Of a stretch of DNA of 64,000 nucleotides, positions 31,901 to 64,000 are shown piece after piece (positions within the stretch are counted from its first letter, which is position 1; each line of letters begins with the position of its first letter). Location: positions 2,198,165 to 2,262,164 of the forward strand of contig NZ_CM001466.1 of the NCBI RefSeq assembly GCF_000231055.2, in the 5' to 3' direction. A program made the position numbers and the translations under genes. A model generated the notes under the pieces. The model made no database searches, was not told the DNA's origin, and saw nothing but the letters and a program-made list of their open reading frames with translations. This DNA is from Saccharomonospora azurea NA-128 (lineage in GTDB: Bacteria > Actinomycetota > Actinomycetes > Mycobacteriales > Pseudonocardiaceae).

Positions 31901-34900
31901 TCGCGGCGGACGAACTCCACCACGAGGTTTTCCTGCTCGCTCCGGCCGAGCCCGGCGAGCTCGGCGGCGAGTCCGGTGGGTTCGTCGTCCGCGGGCGCGG
32001 GCGCGAGCACGCTCAGCAGTGGGCTCGTGCGGGCCGACTGGAACGCCGGAGCGAACCGGGACCAGTCCACGTCGGCCACCACCGTCACCGCGTCGCCGCC
32101 GGTGGCGACGCGGGCCAGTTCGGCCACGGCCGTGTCCGGGTTCAGGGCGGGCAGTCCGAGCTCGGCCAGGCTGCCGGCGGCGCGCTCGGCCATGCCGCCA
32201 CCCGCCCACGGGCCCCACGAGATCGAGGCGGCGGGCAGGCCGTCGGCGACGCGCTGCTCGGCGAGGGCGTCGAGCACGGCGTTCGCGGCCGCGTAGTTGC
32301 CCTGCCCCGCGCTGCCGACCGTGCCGGCGAAGGCGGAGAACAGCACGAACGCCGTGAGGTCGAGGTCGCGGGTCAGTTCGTGCAACCACAGCGCCGCGTC
32401 GGCCTTCGCACCGAGCACGCCGGTGAACTGCTCCGCCGACATGTGTTCGAGCACGCCGTCGTCCAGCACACCCGCGGTGTGGACCACAGCGGTCAGCGGG
32501 TGCTCGTCGGAGTTCGCGTGGTCGACGAGCGCGGCGAGCGCCTCGCGGTCGGTGACGTCGCACGCCACGATCGACACCTCGGCACCGAGGTCGCGCAGCT
32601 CCGCGTCGAGCTCGGGCGCCTCACCACCACGGCTGGCGAGCACGACTCGCGTGGCCCCGTGAGCGGCGGCCCAGCGGGCCACGCGCGCACCGAGCGCCCC
32701 GGTTCCGCCCGTAATCAGGATCGTGCCGGTGGGCTCCCAGGGAGCGGCGTTCGCCCCGGCCCGGACGAGTCGGCGGGCGAACACCCCGTTCGCGCGGATC
32801 GCCACCTGATCCTCGGACCCGGTGAGCACCGCGGCGACGTGGTCGAGCGTGTGTCGGTCGAGCTGCGCGGGCAGGTCGAGGAGCCCACCCCAGCGGTCGG
32901 GATGTTCGAGGGCGGCGACCCGCCCGAGCCCCCACACCGCCGCGTGCTCCGGCCGCTCCACCCGGTCGCCTGCGCCCGTGGACACCGCCTGCCGGGTCAC
33001 CGCCCACACCGGTGCCGACGGCCCGCTCTGCAGGAGCCGGAGCGTGCCCACCGCGTCGAGCAGCGACACCACGCCCCGGAAACGCTGCTGTGCCACGCGG
33101 TCGAGGTCGTCGACGCCGTGGAGGACCTCGACGTCGGCGAAGATCGTGAGCAGGCCGGGCTCGTCGCACCCTTCGGGCAGGACCAGCAGCCAGCGGCCGT
33201 CCAGGTTCGGCGCACCGGGTGTCACCGGCTGCCAGTCGAGCGTGTAGCGGCGGCCAGCGGCGTCCGTGTGCCGCTGCCTGCCCCAGGTGGCGCCCTCGAA
33301 CCAGAACTGCTGACGCTGGAAGGCGTAGGCGGGCAGGTCGATCCGGCCGCCCTGGACCAGGGCCGTCCAGTCGACAGCGACACCACGGGTGTACATCGCG
33401 GCCAGGGCACTCAGCGCGGTGCGGACCTCGGGCCGGTCGCCCCGCAGCACCGGAACGAACAGACCGTCGGACACCGACTGCTGCGCCATCCCCGACAACA
33501 CACCGTCAGGACCGAGCTCGACGAAGTTGCTCACACCCTGCGCAGCGAGAGTGACGACGCCATCGGCGAAACGCACCGCCTCCCGCACATGCGACACCCA
33601 ATACTCCGGCGAAGCCAGATCATTCGACAGCTCGCCGGTCAGGTTCGACACCACCGGAATCCGCGGCTGCTGGAACACAAGCCCGCCGAGGACCTCGCGG
33701 AACTCGGCGAGCATCGGCTCCATCAACGGCGAATGGAAAGCATGACTGACAGCGAGCCGCTTGGTCTTGCGACCCCGAGCTGCGAAGTCCTCCGCCACGG
33801 CGAGAACAGCCGACTCGACACCAGAGATCACCACGGAGCTCGGGCCGTTGATCGCGGCAATCCCGAACTCGTCGGTCGGCTCGAACTCGTCTTCAGTGGC
33901 CTCGACGGCCACCATCGCCCCACCGGCAGGCAGAGCCTGCATCAAACGACCCCGCGCCGCGACCAGCGTGCACGCGTCTTCCAACGACAACACACCGGCA
34001 ACATGAGCGGCAGCGATCTCACCGATCGAATGCCCCATCAGGAAGTCCGGCCGGACACCCCACGATTCGAGGAGCCGGAACAGCGCCACCTCGACCGCGA
34101 ACAACGCGGCCTGAGCGAACTCCGTCTGATTCAGCTCTTGCTCGTCACCCTCGATCACCTCACGCAAGCGGGGGTTCAGCAGCTCACACGCCGCATCAAA
34201 AGCCTCGGCAAAGACGGGGAACTCGGCATACAACTCACGCCCCATACCGATCCGCTGCGCACCCTGGCCGGTGAACAGGAACGCGGTCCTGCCCCGAGTC
34301 GCCACACCTGTGACGACGTTCGGCGACGACGTGCCCTCGGCCAGCGCGGCGAGCCCCGCGTCGAGGTCGCCGAGCACCACGGCCCGGTGGTCCAAGGCCG
34401 CCCGGGTCGTGGCCAGGGAGAACGCCAGGTCGACCGGGTCGACGTCCTCGGCGGTGGGCCGCAGCTTCTCGGCCTGCGCGCGTAGGGCCGTCGCGGTCTT
34501 GCCGGACAGCACCCACGGGACGATCGACGGCGCGACGCGCTCGACCGGCAGCTCCGGGGAGTCCGGAGCCTGCTCGATCACGGCATGCGCGTTGGTGCCG
34601 CTGAATCCGAACGACGAAACGCCCGCTCGGCGTGGTGTGTCACCGGCAGGCCAGGGCTGCGCCTCGGTGAGCAACTCCACCGCACCGGCCGACCAGTCCA
34701 CATGCGACGACGGCTCGTCGACGTGCAACGTCTTCGGCAGCACACCGTGCCGCAGCGCCATGACCATCTTGATTACACCCGCCACACCCGCGGCGGCCTG
34801 CGTGTGACCGATGTTCGACTTCACCGACCCCAACCACAACGGCCGGTTCCGGTCCTTGCCGTATGTGGCCAGCAGTGCCTGCGCCTCGATCGGATCACCC

Positions 34901-35943
34901 AGCGCGGTCCCCGTACCGTGGGCCTCGACGACGTCCACATCGGACGCCGAAAGCCCGGCGTTGGCGAGCGCGGCTCGGATCACCCGACGCTGCGACGGAC
35001 CGTTCGGTGCCGTCAGCCCGTTGGACGCGCCGTCCTGGTTCACCGCCGAGCCCCGCACCACCGCGAGCACCGTGTGGCCGTTGCGCTGGGCGTCCGACAG
35101 CCGCTCCACCAGCAGCACACCGACACCCTCGCCCCAGCCGGTGCCGTCCGCCGCGTCCGCGAACGCCTTGCACCGGCCGTCCTCGGCGAGTCCACGCTGC
35201 CTGCTGAAGTCGAGGAACGCGGCGGGCGTCGACATGATCGTCACACCGCTCGCCAGAGCCATGTCGCACTCGCCGTTGCGCAACGCCTGCACCGCCAGGT
35301 GCAGGGCGACCAGCGACGACGAACACGCCGTGTCCACCGTGACCGCCGGGCCCTCCAGCCCGAACGTGTACGACACGCGTCCCGACAGCACGGCGGCCGC
35401 GTTCCCGGTGCCCAGAAACCCTTCGAGCTCGTCCGGGCCGTGCTCCAGCAGCGACACGTAGTCCTGGTTGTTGGTCCCGGCGAAGACGCCGGTCCTGCTG
35501 CCCTTCACCGACAGCGGATCGATCCCCGCCCGCTCGAACGCCTCCCACGACGTCTCCAGCAGCAACCGCTGCTGCGGGTCCATCGCCAACGCCTCACGCG
35601 GCGAGATCCCGAACAGGCTCGGATCGAACTGGCCGGCGTCGCGGACGAACGCTCCCTCCCGGGTGTAGCTCGTCCCCGGGTGCTCGGGGTCCGGGTGGTA
35701 GAGCGTCTCCAGCGGCCAGCCCCGGTCGGTGGGGAATCCCGCGACCGCGTCCCCGCCTGCGGCCAGCAGTTGCCACAGCTCCTCGGGCGAGCTCACGTCA
35801 CCGGGATACCGGCAGGCCATGCCGACGATGGCGATCGGCTCCCGCGCGGCCGCCTGCAGACGCTGGTTCGTCTCGCGCAGGCGGTTGTTCTCCTTGAGCG
35901 ACGCCCTCAGTGCGTCGACGACTTTTTCGGAAGGCGTTGTCAT
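18364..35943 (-). CDS. Type I modular PKS, four malonyl/ketoreducing modules (gene B)
   Basis: A 5,859-residue PKS of four modules, each KS-AT-KR-ACP with no DH or ER. Residues 1-32 are a docking helix ([18 protein letters not shown]). Approximate starts: KS 33, AT 548, KR 1072, ACP 1366; KS 1429, AT 1947, KR 2528, ACP 2830; KS 2899, AT 3410, KR 3987, ACP 4280; KS 4343, AT 4860, KR 5430, ACP 5733. A C-terminal docking segment ends in [12 protein letters not shown]. All four ATs carry HAFH (malonyl). KR types are B, A, B, A. The ATG at 35943 is preferred, with AGGGA upstream and the docking helix right after it. A TTG at 35970 in the same frame overlaps the stop of gene C as TTGA and would add nine residues. 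The overlap or near-overlap means translational coupling to gene C. Predicted role: four consecutive beta-hydroxy extensions of a polyol chain. Confidence 0.96.
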   Translation of the reverse strand: MTTPSEKVVDALRASLKENNRLRETNQRLQAAAREPIAIVGMACRYPGDVSSPEELWQLLAAGGDAVAGFPTDRGWPLETLYHPDPEHPGTSYTREGAFVRDAGQFDPSLFGISPREALAMDPQQRLLLETSWEAFERAGIDPLSVKGSRTGVFAGTNNQDYVSLLEHGPDELEGFLGTGNAAAVLSGRVSYTFGLEGPAVTVDTACSSSLVALHLAVQALRNGECDMALASGVTIMSTPAAFLDFSRQRGLAEDGRCKAFADAADGTGWGEGVGVLLVERLSDAQRNGHTVLAVVRGSAVNQDGASNGLTAPNGPSQRRVIRAALANAGLSASDVDVVEAHGTGTALGDPIEAQALLATYGKDRNRPLWLGSVKSNIGHTQAAAGVAGVIKMVMALRHGVLPKTLHVDEPSSHVDWSAGAVELLTEAQPWPAGDTPRRAGVSSFGFSGTNAHAVIEQAPDSPELPVERVAPSIVPWVLSGKTATALRAQAEKLRPTAEDVDPVDLAFSLATTRAALDHRAVVLGDLDAGLAALAEGTSSPNVVTGVATRGRTAFLFTGQGAQRIGMGRELYAEFPVFAEAFDAACELLNPRLREVIEGDEQELNQTEFAQAALFAVEVALFRLLESWGVRPDFLMGHSIGEIAAAHVAGVLSLEDACTLVAARGRLMQALPAGGAMVAVEATEDEFEPTDEFGIAAINGPSSVVISGVESAVLAVAEDFAARGRKTKRLAVSHAFHSPLMEPMLAEFREVLGGLVFQQPRIPVVSNLTGELSNDLASPEYWVSHVREAVRFADGVVTLAAQGVSNFVELGPDGVLSGMAQQSVSDGLFVPVLRGDRPEVRTALSALAAMYTRGVAVDWTALVQGGRIDLPAYAFQRQQFWFEGATWGRQRHTDAAGRRYTLDWQPVTPGAPNLDGRWLLVLPEGCDEPGLLTIFADVEVLHGVDDLDRVAQQRFRGVVSLLDAVGTLRLLQSGPSAPVWAVTRQAVSTGAGDRVERPEHAAVWGLGRVAALEHPDRWGGLLDLPAQLDRHTLDHVAAVLTGSEDQVAIRANGVFARRLVRAGANAAPWEPTGTILITGGTGALGARVARWAAAHGATRVVLASRGGEAPELDAELRDLGAEVSIVACDVTDREALAALVDHANSDEHPLTAVVHTAGVLDDGVLEHMSAEQFTGVLGAKADAALWLHELTRDLDLTAFVLFSAFAGTVGSAGQGNYAAANAVLDALAEQRVADGLPAASISWGPWAGGGMAERAAGSLAELGLPALNPDTAVAELARVATGGDAVTVVADVDWSRFAPAFQSARTSPLLSVLAPAPADDEPTGLAAELAGLGRSEQENLVVEFVRREAAAVLGYAGPEAVERSHAFRELGFDSLTAVELRNRLAAETGLTLPSSLVFDYPNPDALAGYLLDELLGTQDAAPVVAAHDSTDEPIAIVSMACRFPGGVRTPEDFWRLMVSGTDAVGGFPTDRGWDVDARLSTRQGAFLEDVAGFEPRFFGISPREALAMDPQQRLLLESSYEAIERSRIAVDSLRGKPVGVFVGTNGQDYVALVDQGGPETDGYLGTGNSASVMSGRVAYTFGLEGPAVTVDTACSSSLVALHLAVQALRNGECELALVGGVTVMSTPSAFVEFSTQGGLAADGRCKPFAAAADGTGWGEGVGMLLVERLSDAQRNGRTILAVVRGSAINQDGASNGFTAPNGPAQQRVIRQALANAGVQPSDVDAVEAHGTGTALGDPIEAQALLATYGKDRNRPLWLGSVKSNIGHTQAAAGVAGVMKMVLALQHDTLPPSLHFDEPSPHIDWSSRTMDVVREALPWRRGDRPRRAGVSSFGLSGTNAHAVLEEAPATEPVPARTTPSAHGVLAWPLSGATEEGLRAQARQLRDAVDESTDPADVGFSLATTRSALTQRAVVLGHDREDLLAGLAALADGRSSAQVVGGTPVTGGLAFLFTGQGAQRVGMGRELYERFPVFAEAFDAVCAHVDLPLRDIVFAHADPEGRLDQTDCTQVALFAVEVALFRLLTSFGVRPDVLVGHSVGEIAAAHVAGVLSLQDACTLVTARGRLMQALPEGGAMIAVEATEDEIETTDQVDIAAINGPRSVVLSGSEAAVVAVAERFSAAGRKTRRLRVSHAFHSPLMEPMLAEFAEVLRGLDFAAPSIPIVSNVTGSQAVDLGPDYWVRHVRHAVRFADGVAVLKERGVRTVVELGPDGVLSAMAQDTLPEAEYLPVLRKDRAEETSLFTALAGLHVRGVPLDWDAVFPGARAVDLPTYAFQRERYWLDTPAQAGQAAPVDAEFWAAVERADVESLAAALRIRGEDHEPLRALLPSLSAWHRRRADAAAVSGWRYRVDWEPYSGSTGVPEGSWLVVARRAEQADAIVAALPDADVLVLDDVERASLAARLAEHTPDGVVSLLDAADTLVLLQAVADSEVATRVWAITRDAVSVAPDEAPDPEAAQVWGLARVAALELPSLWGGVVDLPATADADLVATAVSLLSGGEDQVAVRARGIRVRRLVPAPRTGTAPEPRPWGTTLITGGTGALGAHVARWLARNGTEHLVLCSRRGAEADGAAELVDELRGLGSDVTVVACDVADRDAVERMLSSLSDDGAPVQAVVHAAGAAQVTPLTDIGPAEFAEVVAAKVLGARHLHELTEDLSAFVVFSSIAATWGSGGQSAYAVANAYLDALVERRRAHGLAGTAIAWGPWAGGGMAAGEAEDQLRRIGLSALAPERALAALATAEEHGDVTVTVADVDWATFAPVFTAHRPSPLLSTIPEARVEEPVHAESSPDSDLARDLRAMSETARETFLLDLVRSEGAAVLGYPDPHAIGTEAPFRDLGFDSLTAVELRNRLSEATGLTLSATLVFDYPTPTALAGYLRDELLGTQVVVSEQPQRTGASDEPIAIVGIGCRFPGGVDSPDDFWELVQSGRDAISGFPSDRGWKVEGEFVCEGGFLHDAAAFDAEFFGISPREALAMDPQQRLLLETSWEAFEHAGIDITTARGSRTGVFVGAGPQGYAAGVDDLPESVEAHLMIGTTPSVVSGRVAYTFGLEGPAVTVDTACSSSLVALHWAAQALRQGECDMALAGGVTIMSTPTAFEGFSAQGGLASDGRCKAFADDADGTGWGEGAGVLLVERLSDAQRKGHRVLAVMRGSAVNQDGASNGLTAPNGPSQQRVIRDALTSAGLTPSDVDAVEAHGTGTALGDPIEAQALLATYGKDRDRPLWLGSVKSNIGHTQAAAGVAGVIKMVLAMGHGLLPSTLHAERSTSRIDWDSGPLSLLTEPRPWGEDGRPRRAAVSSFGVSGTNAHVILEQAGTPATPETAERAPVPSVVPWVLSAKTEAALRAQAARLLPLANTARVEDVAFSLATSRAALPEQAVVLGHDRAELVHALEALADGASSADVVRGTVGAGKTAFLFTGQGAQRVGMGRELYGEFPVFAEAFDAACELLHPRLREVIEGDEQELNQTEFAQAALFAVEVALFRLLESWGVRPDFLMGHSIGEIAAAHVAGVLSLEDACTLVAARGRLMQALPAGGAMVAIEGTEDEFEPTDEFGIAAINGPSSVVISGVESAVLAVAEEFSARGRKTKRLAVSHAFHSPLMEPMLDEFREVLGGLVFQQPRIPVVSNLTGELSNDLASPEYWVSHVREAVRFADGVTTLAAQGVSNFVELGPDGVLSGMAQQSVSEGLFVPVLRGDRPEVRTAIGALAAMHCRGVAVDWTTLVQGTRIDLPTYAFQRERYWLSGSEPAATELSDVDARFWDAVEREDLESLSASLRVDQRVLADVLPALSAWRRSASLQSWQYRISWRPVRLPEPRPQGDWLIVVPSGPADDHLLSVFGERATVVESADRQTLATRLREVDEAPKAVVSLLTDVVDLLALVQAVGDAQIEARVWAVTRGAVSTGPGERVDDPAQAQLWGFGRVAALEQPDRWGGLIDLPVDADAGTCARMLGVLEADEDQVAVRRSGVFARRLVRVTEPVESPWQPRGTVLITGGTGALGGHVARWAAANGAEHLVLVSRRGPAAEGAEALTAALRELGAEVSVVACDLTDREAVAELVRDTPPSAVVHAAGVLDDGVIEGLTPDRVRGVLRAKVDGATLLHELTGDLDAFVVFSAFAGAIGSAGQASYAAANAHLDALIEQRRADGLPGTAIAWGPWAGEGMAAGVADDLAALGLPALDPGSAVQALADAVGSTHPALVVADVDWPRFGPLLGGRLLAELPDAAVAEPARREPAPDSLAGAVAGLSRQQQEARVLEVVRAEAATVLGYPGPESVTSDRAFRELGFDSLTAVELRNALGTVTGLSLPSSLVFDYPTPAALAAWLCDELVGADRTTTETVVQAARVEEPIAIVGIGCRFPGGVSTPEQFWQLLSDGVDAMTGFPTDRGWDLDHRGGGYVDQGGFLHDAGHFDPAFFGISPREATAMDPQQRLLLETSWETFERAGIDPVSLRGSRTGVFVGSNGQDYLTLLLESTDDFGGHRGTGNSASVMSGRVSYTFGLEGPAVTVDTACSSSLVALHLATQALLTGECNLALVGGVSVMATPGAFVEFGAQSGLASDGRCKAFAEAADGTGWGEGVGMLLVERLSDAQRNGHEVLAVVRGSAVNQDGASNGLTAPNGPSQRRVIQAALANAGLRPAEVDAVEAHGTGTALGDPIEAQALLATYGQDRDRPLWLGSVKSNIGHTQAAAGVAGIIKMVMAMRHGVLPKTLHVDEPSSHVDWSSGAVELLTEPQPWKPGDTPRRAAVSSFGISGTNAHTIIEEAPRTESTPVTPTRPSLVPWVLSGKSEAALRARATELATFVAATGPDVTDVAYSLATTRSSMDHRAVVFGTDRAELLTALDTVANGGSAPAVVRGVTGDGRIAFLFTGQGAQRAGMSRELYTEFPVFAEALDAACAHLDELLDLPLREVMLTEPELLDRTGYAQPALFAVEVALFRLLESWGVRPDYLLGHSIGEIAAAHVAGVFSLADACALVAARGRLMQALPTGGAMVAVEATEDEVQVQLKEAAGEVDIAAVNGPRSVVVSGEEKAALAVAEVFTAQGRKTKRLTVSHAFHSPLMEPMLAEFAETLRGIEFREPEIPVVSNVTGQRATDLASPEYWVTHVRRAVRFCDGVRTLADDGVTVFVELGPDGVLTALAQECLPHLDAVFVPTMRAGKPEPRTVLAALGTLYASGVAVDWTTLVSGNRVDLPTYPFQRERYWVSAVLRSEEVDDRQFWEAVESEDLASLSTVLSVDPDQPLSSVLPSLSAWRRRRRELSVIDDWRYQITWQPVSVPAGRPDGRWLVVSPDGSGASLAAALDAELVTDWSERSADPDGVVSFLDAAATLELVQAVIGSDTKVWAVTRGAVSTGPDDRLTSPEQAEVWGLARVVALEHPEVWGGIVDAGEQTDAVLAVLADGTEDQVAVRDTGVFGRRLVPAPKPAPGDWSFSGTALVTGGTGALGSQVARWLAGRGVGHLVLVSRRGADSPGAAELADELRELGTEVTLAACDVADPDATARLVARLPELSVVVHAAGVAQSTPLVECTAEEFENVMSGKVAGARNLHEATKELPLSAFIVFSSIAATWGSGGQCGYAAGNAFLDALIEQRRAAGLVGTSVAWGPWSGGGMAEGDAGQELAKRGLAALPPERALAALGAAHGDATVTVADVNWETFTQVFTARRPSPLLRTIPAAQRADDDAHRQADTDAGTDLRQQLAATHPPARRQLLLDLVRETAASVLGYSGPELIEVGQAFRELGFDSLTAVELRNQLRAATGLSLPATLVFDYPKPGVLADHLLDQLAPAGASGAEAVFDQLDSVVAELADDPDSVDAAVVRLKAALARLTAGDAEREEVDVTDRLDSATDDEIFEFINKELGAP
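22930..27264 (-). other. PKS module B3: KS-AT(malonyl)-KR(B-type)-ACP
   Basis: The AT has HAFH near 25160. The KR has HAAGVLDDG (B-type). Like B1, it has FSAFAGAIG (near 23600), with Ala at the catalytic serine position. Confidence 0.85.
27265..31679 (-). other. PKS module B2: KS-AT(malonyl)-KR(A-type)-ACP
   Basis: The AT has GHSVGE and HAFH near 29550. The KR has no LDD and carries the A-type Trp in [15 protein letters not shown] with intact Ser and Tyr. The AT is more divergent in DNA from the other malonyl ATs of this cluster. Confidence 0.87.
31680..35943 (-). other. PKS module B1: KS-AT(malonyl)-KR(B-type)-ACP
   Basis: The AT has HAFH near 33740. The KR has HTAGVLDDG (B-type). The serine-loop reads FSAFAGTVG (near 32330), so the residue 13 before the active Tyr is Ala instead of Ser. 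KR activity is therefore uncertain. Confidence 0.85.
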
Positions 35944-35947
35944 CTCA

Positions 35948-35952
35948 TCCCT
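35948..35952 (-). promoter_or_regulatory. Ribosome binding site for gene B ATG start
   Basis: AGGGA on the minus strand lies 4 nt before the ATG at 35943, inside the short segment after the stop of gene C (35967-35969). The spacing is slightly short, but it is the best site for the start that begins the docking helix. Confidence 0.5.
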
Positions 35953-35966
35953 AGGAACTGTGGCCG

Positions 35967-52655
<16,689 letters not shown>

Positions 52656-52664
52656 CCGATGCAC

Positions 52665-52672
52665 ACCTCTTC
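52665..52672 (-). promoter_or_regulatory. Ribosome binding site selecting the GTG start of gene C
   Basis: GAAGAGGT on the minus strand precedes GTG at 52655 by 9-10 nt. The alternative in-frame GTG at 52664 directly abuts the site and is too close to be used. Confidence 0.6.
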
Positions 52673-52776
52673 ACGACGCACCCGCACAGCCGCCGAGTAC
52701 CGCAGACCATTCGCCGCCACAATGCGAGGAAAATGGCAGGACAAATGAACGCGCACTTGCCGCACAATTCAGGCTG

Positions 52777-52823
52777 AGAATATTTCCGGCCGGTGTGGGG
52801 CAACACCCCTAGCCGTCCCCTAG
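52777..52823 (-). promoter_or_regulatory. Promoter of gene C with tandem heptamer operator
   Basis: Minus strand, 5' to 3': CTAGGGG (52823-52817), ACGG, CTAGGGG (52812-52806), then TGTTGC as a -35-like hexamer (52805-52800), a 17-nt spacer and TATTCT as -10 (52782-52777) preceded by AAA. The same layout occurs before gene A. The leader to the GTG is about 115 nt, in a stretch visibly richer in A and T than its surroundings. Confidence 0.6.
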
Positions 52824-52849
52824 CTCGGTCGAGACGGACGGACATGGCC

Positions 52850-52889
52850 GACATGGCCTCCCGGTCGGAAGACACCGAGAGGCCACGTC
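52850..52889 (-). terminator. Hairpin downstream of the dehydrogenase gene, candidate terminator
   Basis: GACATGGCCTC (52850-52860) pairs with GAGGCCACGTC (52879-52889) with one mismatch. The stem continues after a C/A mismatch with CGGT (52862-52865) and ACCG (52874-52877), leaving an 8-nt loop. It begins 16 nt past the stop codon of the dehydrogenase. There is no T-tract, which is common for actinomycete terminators. It separates that gene from the promoter of gene C. Confidence 0.6.
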
Positions 52890-52905
52890 CGTCACGACGA
52901 CGCGA

Positions 52906-55257
52906 TCATTCGATCGTGTAGTAGACCGTGTAGGTCGTGGGTTCCTCCGGGGCGTCGATGATCCGGCTGGCACCGGCACCGTCCTCCCACCGGTCGAACA
53001 CCAGCACGTACGGCGGGATCTCGATCCGGGCGGCCGCGCTGACCGAGAGGGAGCTGCCGACGATGACCCTGATGGTCGAGTCGGTGACCACGCCGTAGTT
53101 GCCGACCGTCACCCCGATGCCCTCGGGATCGGACTTGAACGTCAGGTCGACGGTCTTGGGCTGCAACTCGATGGTCTTGGTTCCCACGTTGCCGTCGGAG
53201 TCCCGGGCGCTCAGCGTCAGTTCGAGGTGCGACGGGTACGGGTGGTCGGGTGCGATGAACTCACCGGACGAGCCCGTGAAGGTCTCGATGTCGTGGCTGT
53301 GGCAGTGACCGTCGTGGGCGCAGTGCCGCATGGTCAGCTTCCAGGTCAGCGCCGACTCGGGCAGCGTGCCGTCCTTGGCGTCCGTGGCACCGCCGGAGAA
53401 GGACACCTTCTGGCCCACGTGCCATCGGAGATCCGTGTCCGGGGTGTCGATCACCGGTGTCGGTTCCGGAGCCGGTGCGTTGTCGACCACCACGTCGACC
53501 CTGGCGATCGAACTCTTGCCGCCGGGGTCGGTGACCTTCAACGCGGGCCGCACGAACTCCTTCTCCGGGTAGATCCAGAACGCGATGGGCAGCCTGCCGT
53601 CGTCGAACTCACCGTCGCCGTCGAGATCCCACTCGTAGCGGAGCCGGTCGCCGTCGGGGTCGCTCGAACCGCGGCCGTCGAACATCACCAGCAGCGGCGA
53701 CTTCCCCTCCGTGGGCTTGGCCTTGATCACGGCCTCGGGCTCGGTGTTCGGGTCGTCGTCGTGCACGATGCGACGCAGCTCGCCGGTGTCGAGCGACACG
53801 TAGTACAGGGCGCCGTCCGGGCCGAACTCCAGCTGCACCGGCACCGACAGTCCCTGGGCGAACGTCGTCACGTCGGCGGGGTTCGGCGCGCCGTCGGCGT
53901 CCTTGCCCATCACCCAGATGCAGCCGCGCGTGCTGTCGCTGAAGAACAGCGCACCACGGTAGGGCTCGGGCAGCGTCTCCCCGTCGGCGAACGCGAACCC
54001 GGACAGCGAAGCGCCGCCGGTGTTCGGGCACGTGTCGTCCGGCGACACCTTCTCGCCGCTGGTGTACTGGAGCACGGGCTTGCGGTCGCTGCCCTCCGCG
54101 TAGAGCGTGTCGCACATCGTCAGCCCGGTGGCCTGCCAGCTCGGGTGCGGCTCCGCGCCCTCGAAGCACGGCCAACCGAAGTTCGGGGCCTCCGTGGAAT
54201 CCGGCACGAACCGGTTGATCTCGTCGGCCCGCGCCTCACCGACGTCGCCGACCCACACCTCGTTGCTCTCGGGGTGGACGACGAAGCGGAACGGGTTGCG
54301 GAAGCCGTACGCCAGGATGCGTCGCTTGTTCTCGTCGGCGCTGTCCGCGTACGGGTTGCCGGCCACGCCCTCGCCGGTGTCGGGGTCGATGCGGATGACG
54401 CTGCCGTTCAGCACCGCCGGCTCACCGTCGGGGCGACGCGGCGACTGAGCGCGCAGCGAACCGCCACGGGCGTCCGGGATCGTGAGGTCGGTCCCGGCGT
54501 CGCCCGGCGGGTCGGCGCACGGGTTGCCCTGCTGGCCGTAGTCGGCGAAGTTGAAGCTCGCGCCCTCACCGGCGCTGGCGTACAGCGCGCCGTCGGGGCC
54601 GAACGCCAGGGTGTCCGCGCTGTGACTCGGATACTGCTGACACCAGCCGTCGACCAGTGTCTCCGGAGCCTGCGCGACACCGTCCTCGCCCATCGTCAAC
54701 TTGACGAGCCGGTTGGTGACCACGCACCCGTCCTCGGTGTACCCGGGCGGGGACGGACACTGGTCGTTCCACACCGGCGCGGTCTGCCCGGGTGGGGCGT
54801 CGCGAGTGTAGAAGGCGTAGACGTGCGGCTTCTCCGGGAACTCCGGGTGCACCGCGAGGCCGAGCAGGCCACGGTCCCAGCCGTTGAACACCTCGGTGCT
54901 CAGGTCGGCGAAGACCCGTGAGGTGTCGGAGTCCACGTCGTCCCACACCCGGATCACACCGTCTTTGTCGCCGACGAAGGTCGTGCCGTCGGGTGCGAAG
55001 GCCGCCACGGTGGGCTCGGTGAGCCCCGAGATGGCCGTCTCGTCGCGGAATCCCTCCGGGACCGCGGCTGCCTCGACGCCCGCGCCCTCGACGTCGTCAC
55101 GTGGGGGGTAGAGAACCGACTCGTCGTTCGTACGCACCTGTCCGGGAGTCGCCATACCGAGCGCACCGGTCAGCATGGTCGCCCCCACGACCAGCACGGC
55201 TGTTATCACCGCGAGCGGCCGTAACCGCGTCCGCGATCTCGTTTCCGGAGATGTCAT
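52906..55257 (-). CDS. Secreted PQQ-type glucose/sorbosone dehydrogenase-like protein with PKD domain
   Basis: 783 residues. The N terminus has four arginines (7-13), a hydrophobic stretch (14-33) and a plausible signal-peptidase site after Ala36, so export is likely. Residues about 45-485 match the beta-propeller of the glucose/sorbosone dehydrogenase (GSDH) family: GLLGLAVHPEF near 128, SHSADTLAFGPDG near 209, AYGFRNPFRF near 314. In soluble glucose dehydrogenase the equivalent His and Arg-Asn contact PQQ and substrate. A PKD domain follows (FDGRGSSDPDGD near 520, YEWDLDGDGEFDD), then Ig-like segments with a His/Cys-rich patch (HCAHDGHCHSHD, about 642-653). Many cysteines suit a secreted protein. 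The ATG at 55257 is preferred, with GAAGGAAG 8 nt upstream. A GTG at 55293 would add 12 residues before the signal peptide. The gene lies 52 bp after PKS gene D, so it is probably co-transcribed with it. Substrate unknown; oxidation of a sugar or polyol alcohol is the family reaction, and a role in the polyketide pathway is inference. Confidence 0.88.
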   Translation of the reverse strand: MTSPETRSRTRLRPLAVITAVLVVGATMLTGALGMATPGQVRTNDESVLYPPRDDVEGAGVEAAAVPEGFRDETAISGLTEPTVAAFAPDGTTFVGDKDGVIRVWDDVDSDTSRVFADLSTEVFNGWDRGLLGLAVHPEFPEKPHVYAFYTRDAPPGQTAPVWNDQCPSPPGYTEDGCVVTNRLVKLTMGEDGVAQAPETLVDGWCQQYPSHSADTLAFGPDGALYASAGEGASFNFADYGQQGNPCADPPGDAGTDLTIPDARGGSLRAQSPRRPDGEPAVLNGSVIRIDPDTGEGVAGNPYADSADENKRRILAYGFRNPFRFVVHPESNEVWVGDVGEARADEINRFVPDSTEAPNFGWPCFEGAEPHPSWQATGLTMCDTLYAEGSDRKPVLQYTSGEKVSPDDTCPNTGGASLSGFAFADGETLPEPYRGALFFSDSTRGCIWVMGKDADGAPNPADVTTFAQGLSVPVQLEFGPDGALYYVSLDTGELRRIVHDDDPNTEPEAVIKAKPTEGKSPLLVMFDGRGSSDPDGDRLRYEWDLDGDGEFDDGRLPIAFWIYPEKEFVRPALKVTDPGGKSSIARVDVVVDNAPAPEPTPVIDTPDTDLRWHVGQKVSFSGGATDAKDGTLPESALTWKLTMRHCAHDGHCHSHDIETFTGSSGEFIAPDHPYPSHLELTLSARDSDGNVGTKTIELQPKTVDLTFKSDPEGIGVTVGNYGVVTDSTIRVIVGSSLSVSAAARIEIPPYVLVFDRWEDGAGASRIIDAPEEPTTYTVYYTIE

Positions 55258-55265
55258 GCCGTCTG

Positions 55266-55275
55266 CTTCCTTCTC
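55266..55275 (-). promoter_or_regulatory. Ribosome binding site of the dehydrogenase gene
   Basis: GAGAAGGAAG on the minus strand lies 8 nt upstream of ATG at 55257. The upstream GTG at 55293 has no comparable purine-rich site, which decides the start. Confidence 0.6.
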
Positions 55276-55309
55276 GGTGGACCTCGTCGTCACCCACGCG
55301 AACCAGAGG

Positions 55310-64000
<8,691 letters not shown>

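Noticed and set aside
52806-52823. Tandem heptamers as a classical SARP (Streptomyces antibiotic regulatory protein) site
   Set aside because: The 11-bp period fits SARP sites, but the repeats end 23 nt before the -10 and sit upstream of the -35, instead of overlapping it about 8 nt from the -10. I therefore do not assign a regulator family.

Overview
This 64-kb window is almost entirely type I modular polyketide synthase (PKS) sequence, very GC-rich, with every gene on the minus strand, so transcription runs from high to low coordinates. The GC content, GTG/TTG starts, cis-AT modular PKS architecture and docking-domain classes point to an actinomycete. A Pseudonocardiales-type host is my guess, not something the sequence proves.

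Layout in transcription order: (1) PKS gene D, 64000 to 55310, 5' end outside the window, two modules seen (the first lacks its KS here), with an apparent single-base frameshift near 63252. (2) A secreted PQQ-type glucose/sorbosone dehydrogenase-like protein with a PKD domain, 55257 to 52906, followed by a strong hairpin. (3) PKS gene C, 52655 to 35967, three modules. (4) PKS gene B, 35943 to 18364, four modules, translationally coupled to C. (5) PKS gene A, 18157 to beyond position 1, four modules seen, 3' end outside the window. Only two intergenic gaps exceed 100 bp (52656-52905 and 18158-18363). Each carries the same promoter architecture: two CTAGGGG-like heptamers with an 11-bp period directly upstream of a -35/-10 pair with a 17-bp spacer.

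Module contents read from motifs: D1 AT(methylmalonyl)-KR(B)-ACP; D2 KS-AT(methylmalonyl)-DH-KR(B)-ACP; C1 and C2 KS-AT(malonyl)-DH-ER-KR(B)-ACP; C3 KS-AT(malonyl)-KR(A)-ACP; B1 to B4 KS-AT(malonyl)-KR-ACP with KR types B, A, B, A; A1 KS-AT(methylmalonyl)-DH-KR(B)-ACP; A2 KS-AT(malonyl)-KR(A)-ACP; A3 KS-AT(malonyl)-DH-ER-KR(B)-ACP; A4 KS-AT(malonyl)-(cut). Docking-domain classes support the colinear order D to C to B to A. If every reductive domain works, these 13 modules build a hydroxy/methyl unit, a trisubstituted alkene, two saturated units, a run of five 1,3-hydroxyls, a second trisubstituted alkene, a hydroxyl and a saturated unit. That is a fragment of a large polyol macrolide or linear polyol. 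No loading module, thioesterase, glycosyltransferase, P450, regulator or transporter lies in the window, so the cluster extends at both ends.

Points most worth checking: the shared tandem-heptamer promoters, the secreted oxidoreductase embedded between PKS genes, three KRs lacking the canonical catalytic serine, the frameshift in gene D, and extensive near-identical AT and ER-KR blocks suggesting gene conversion.
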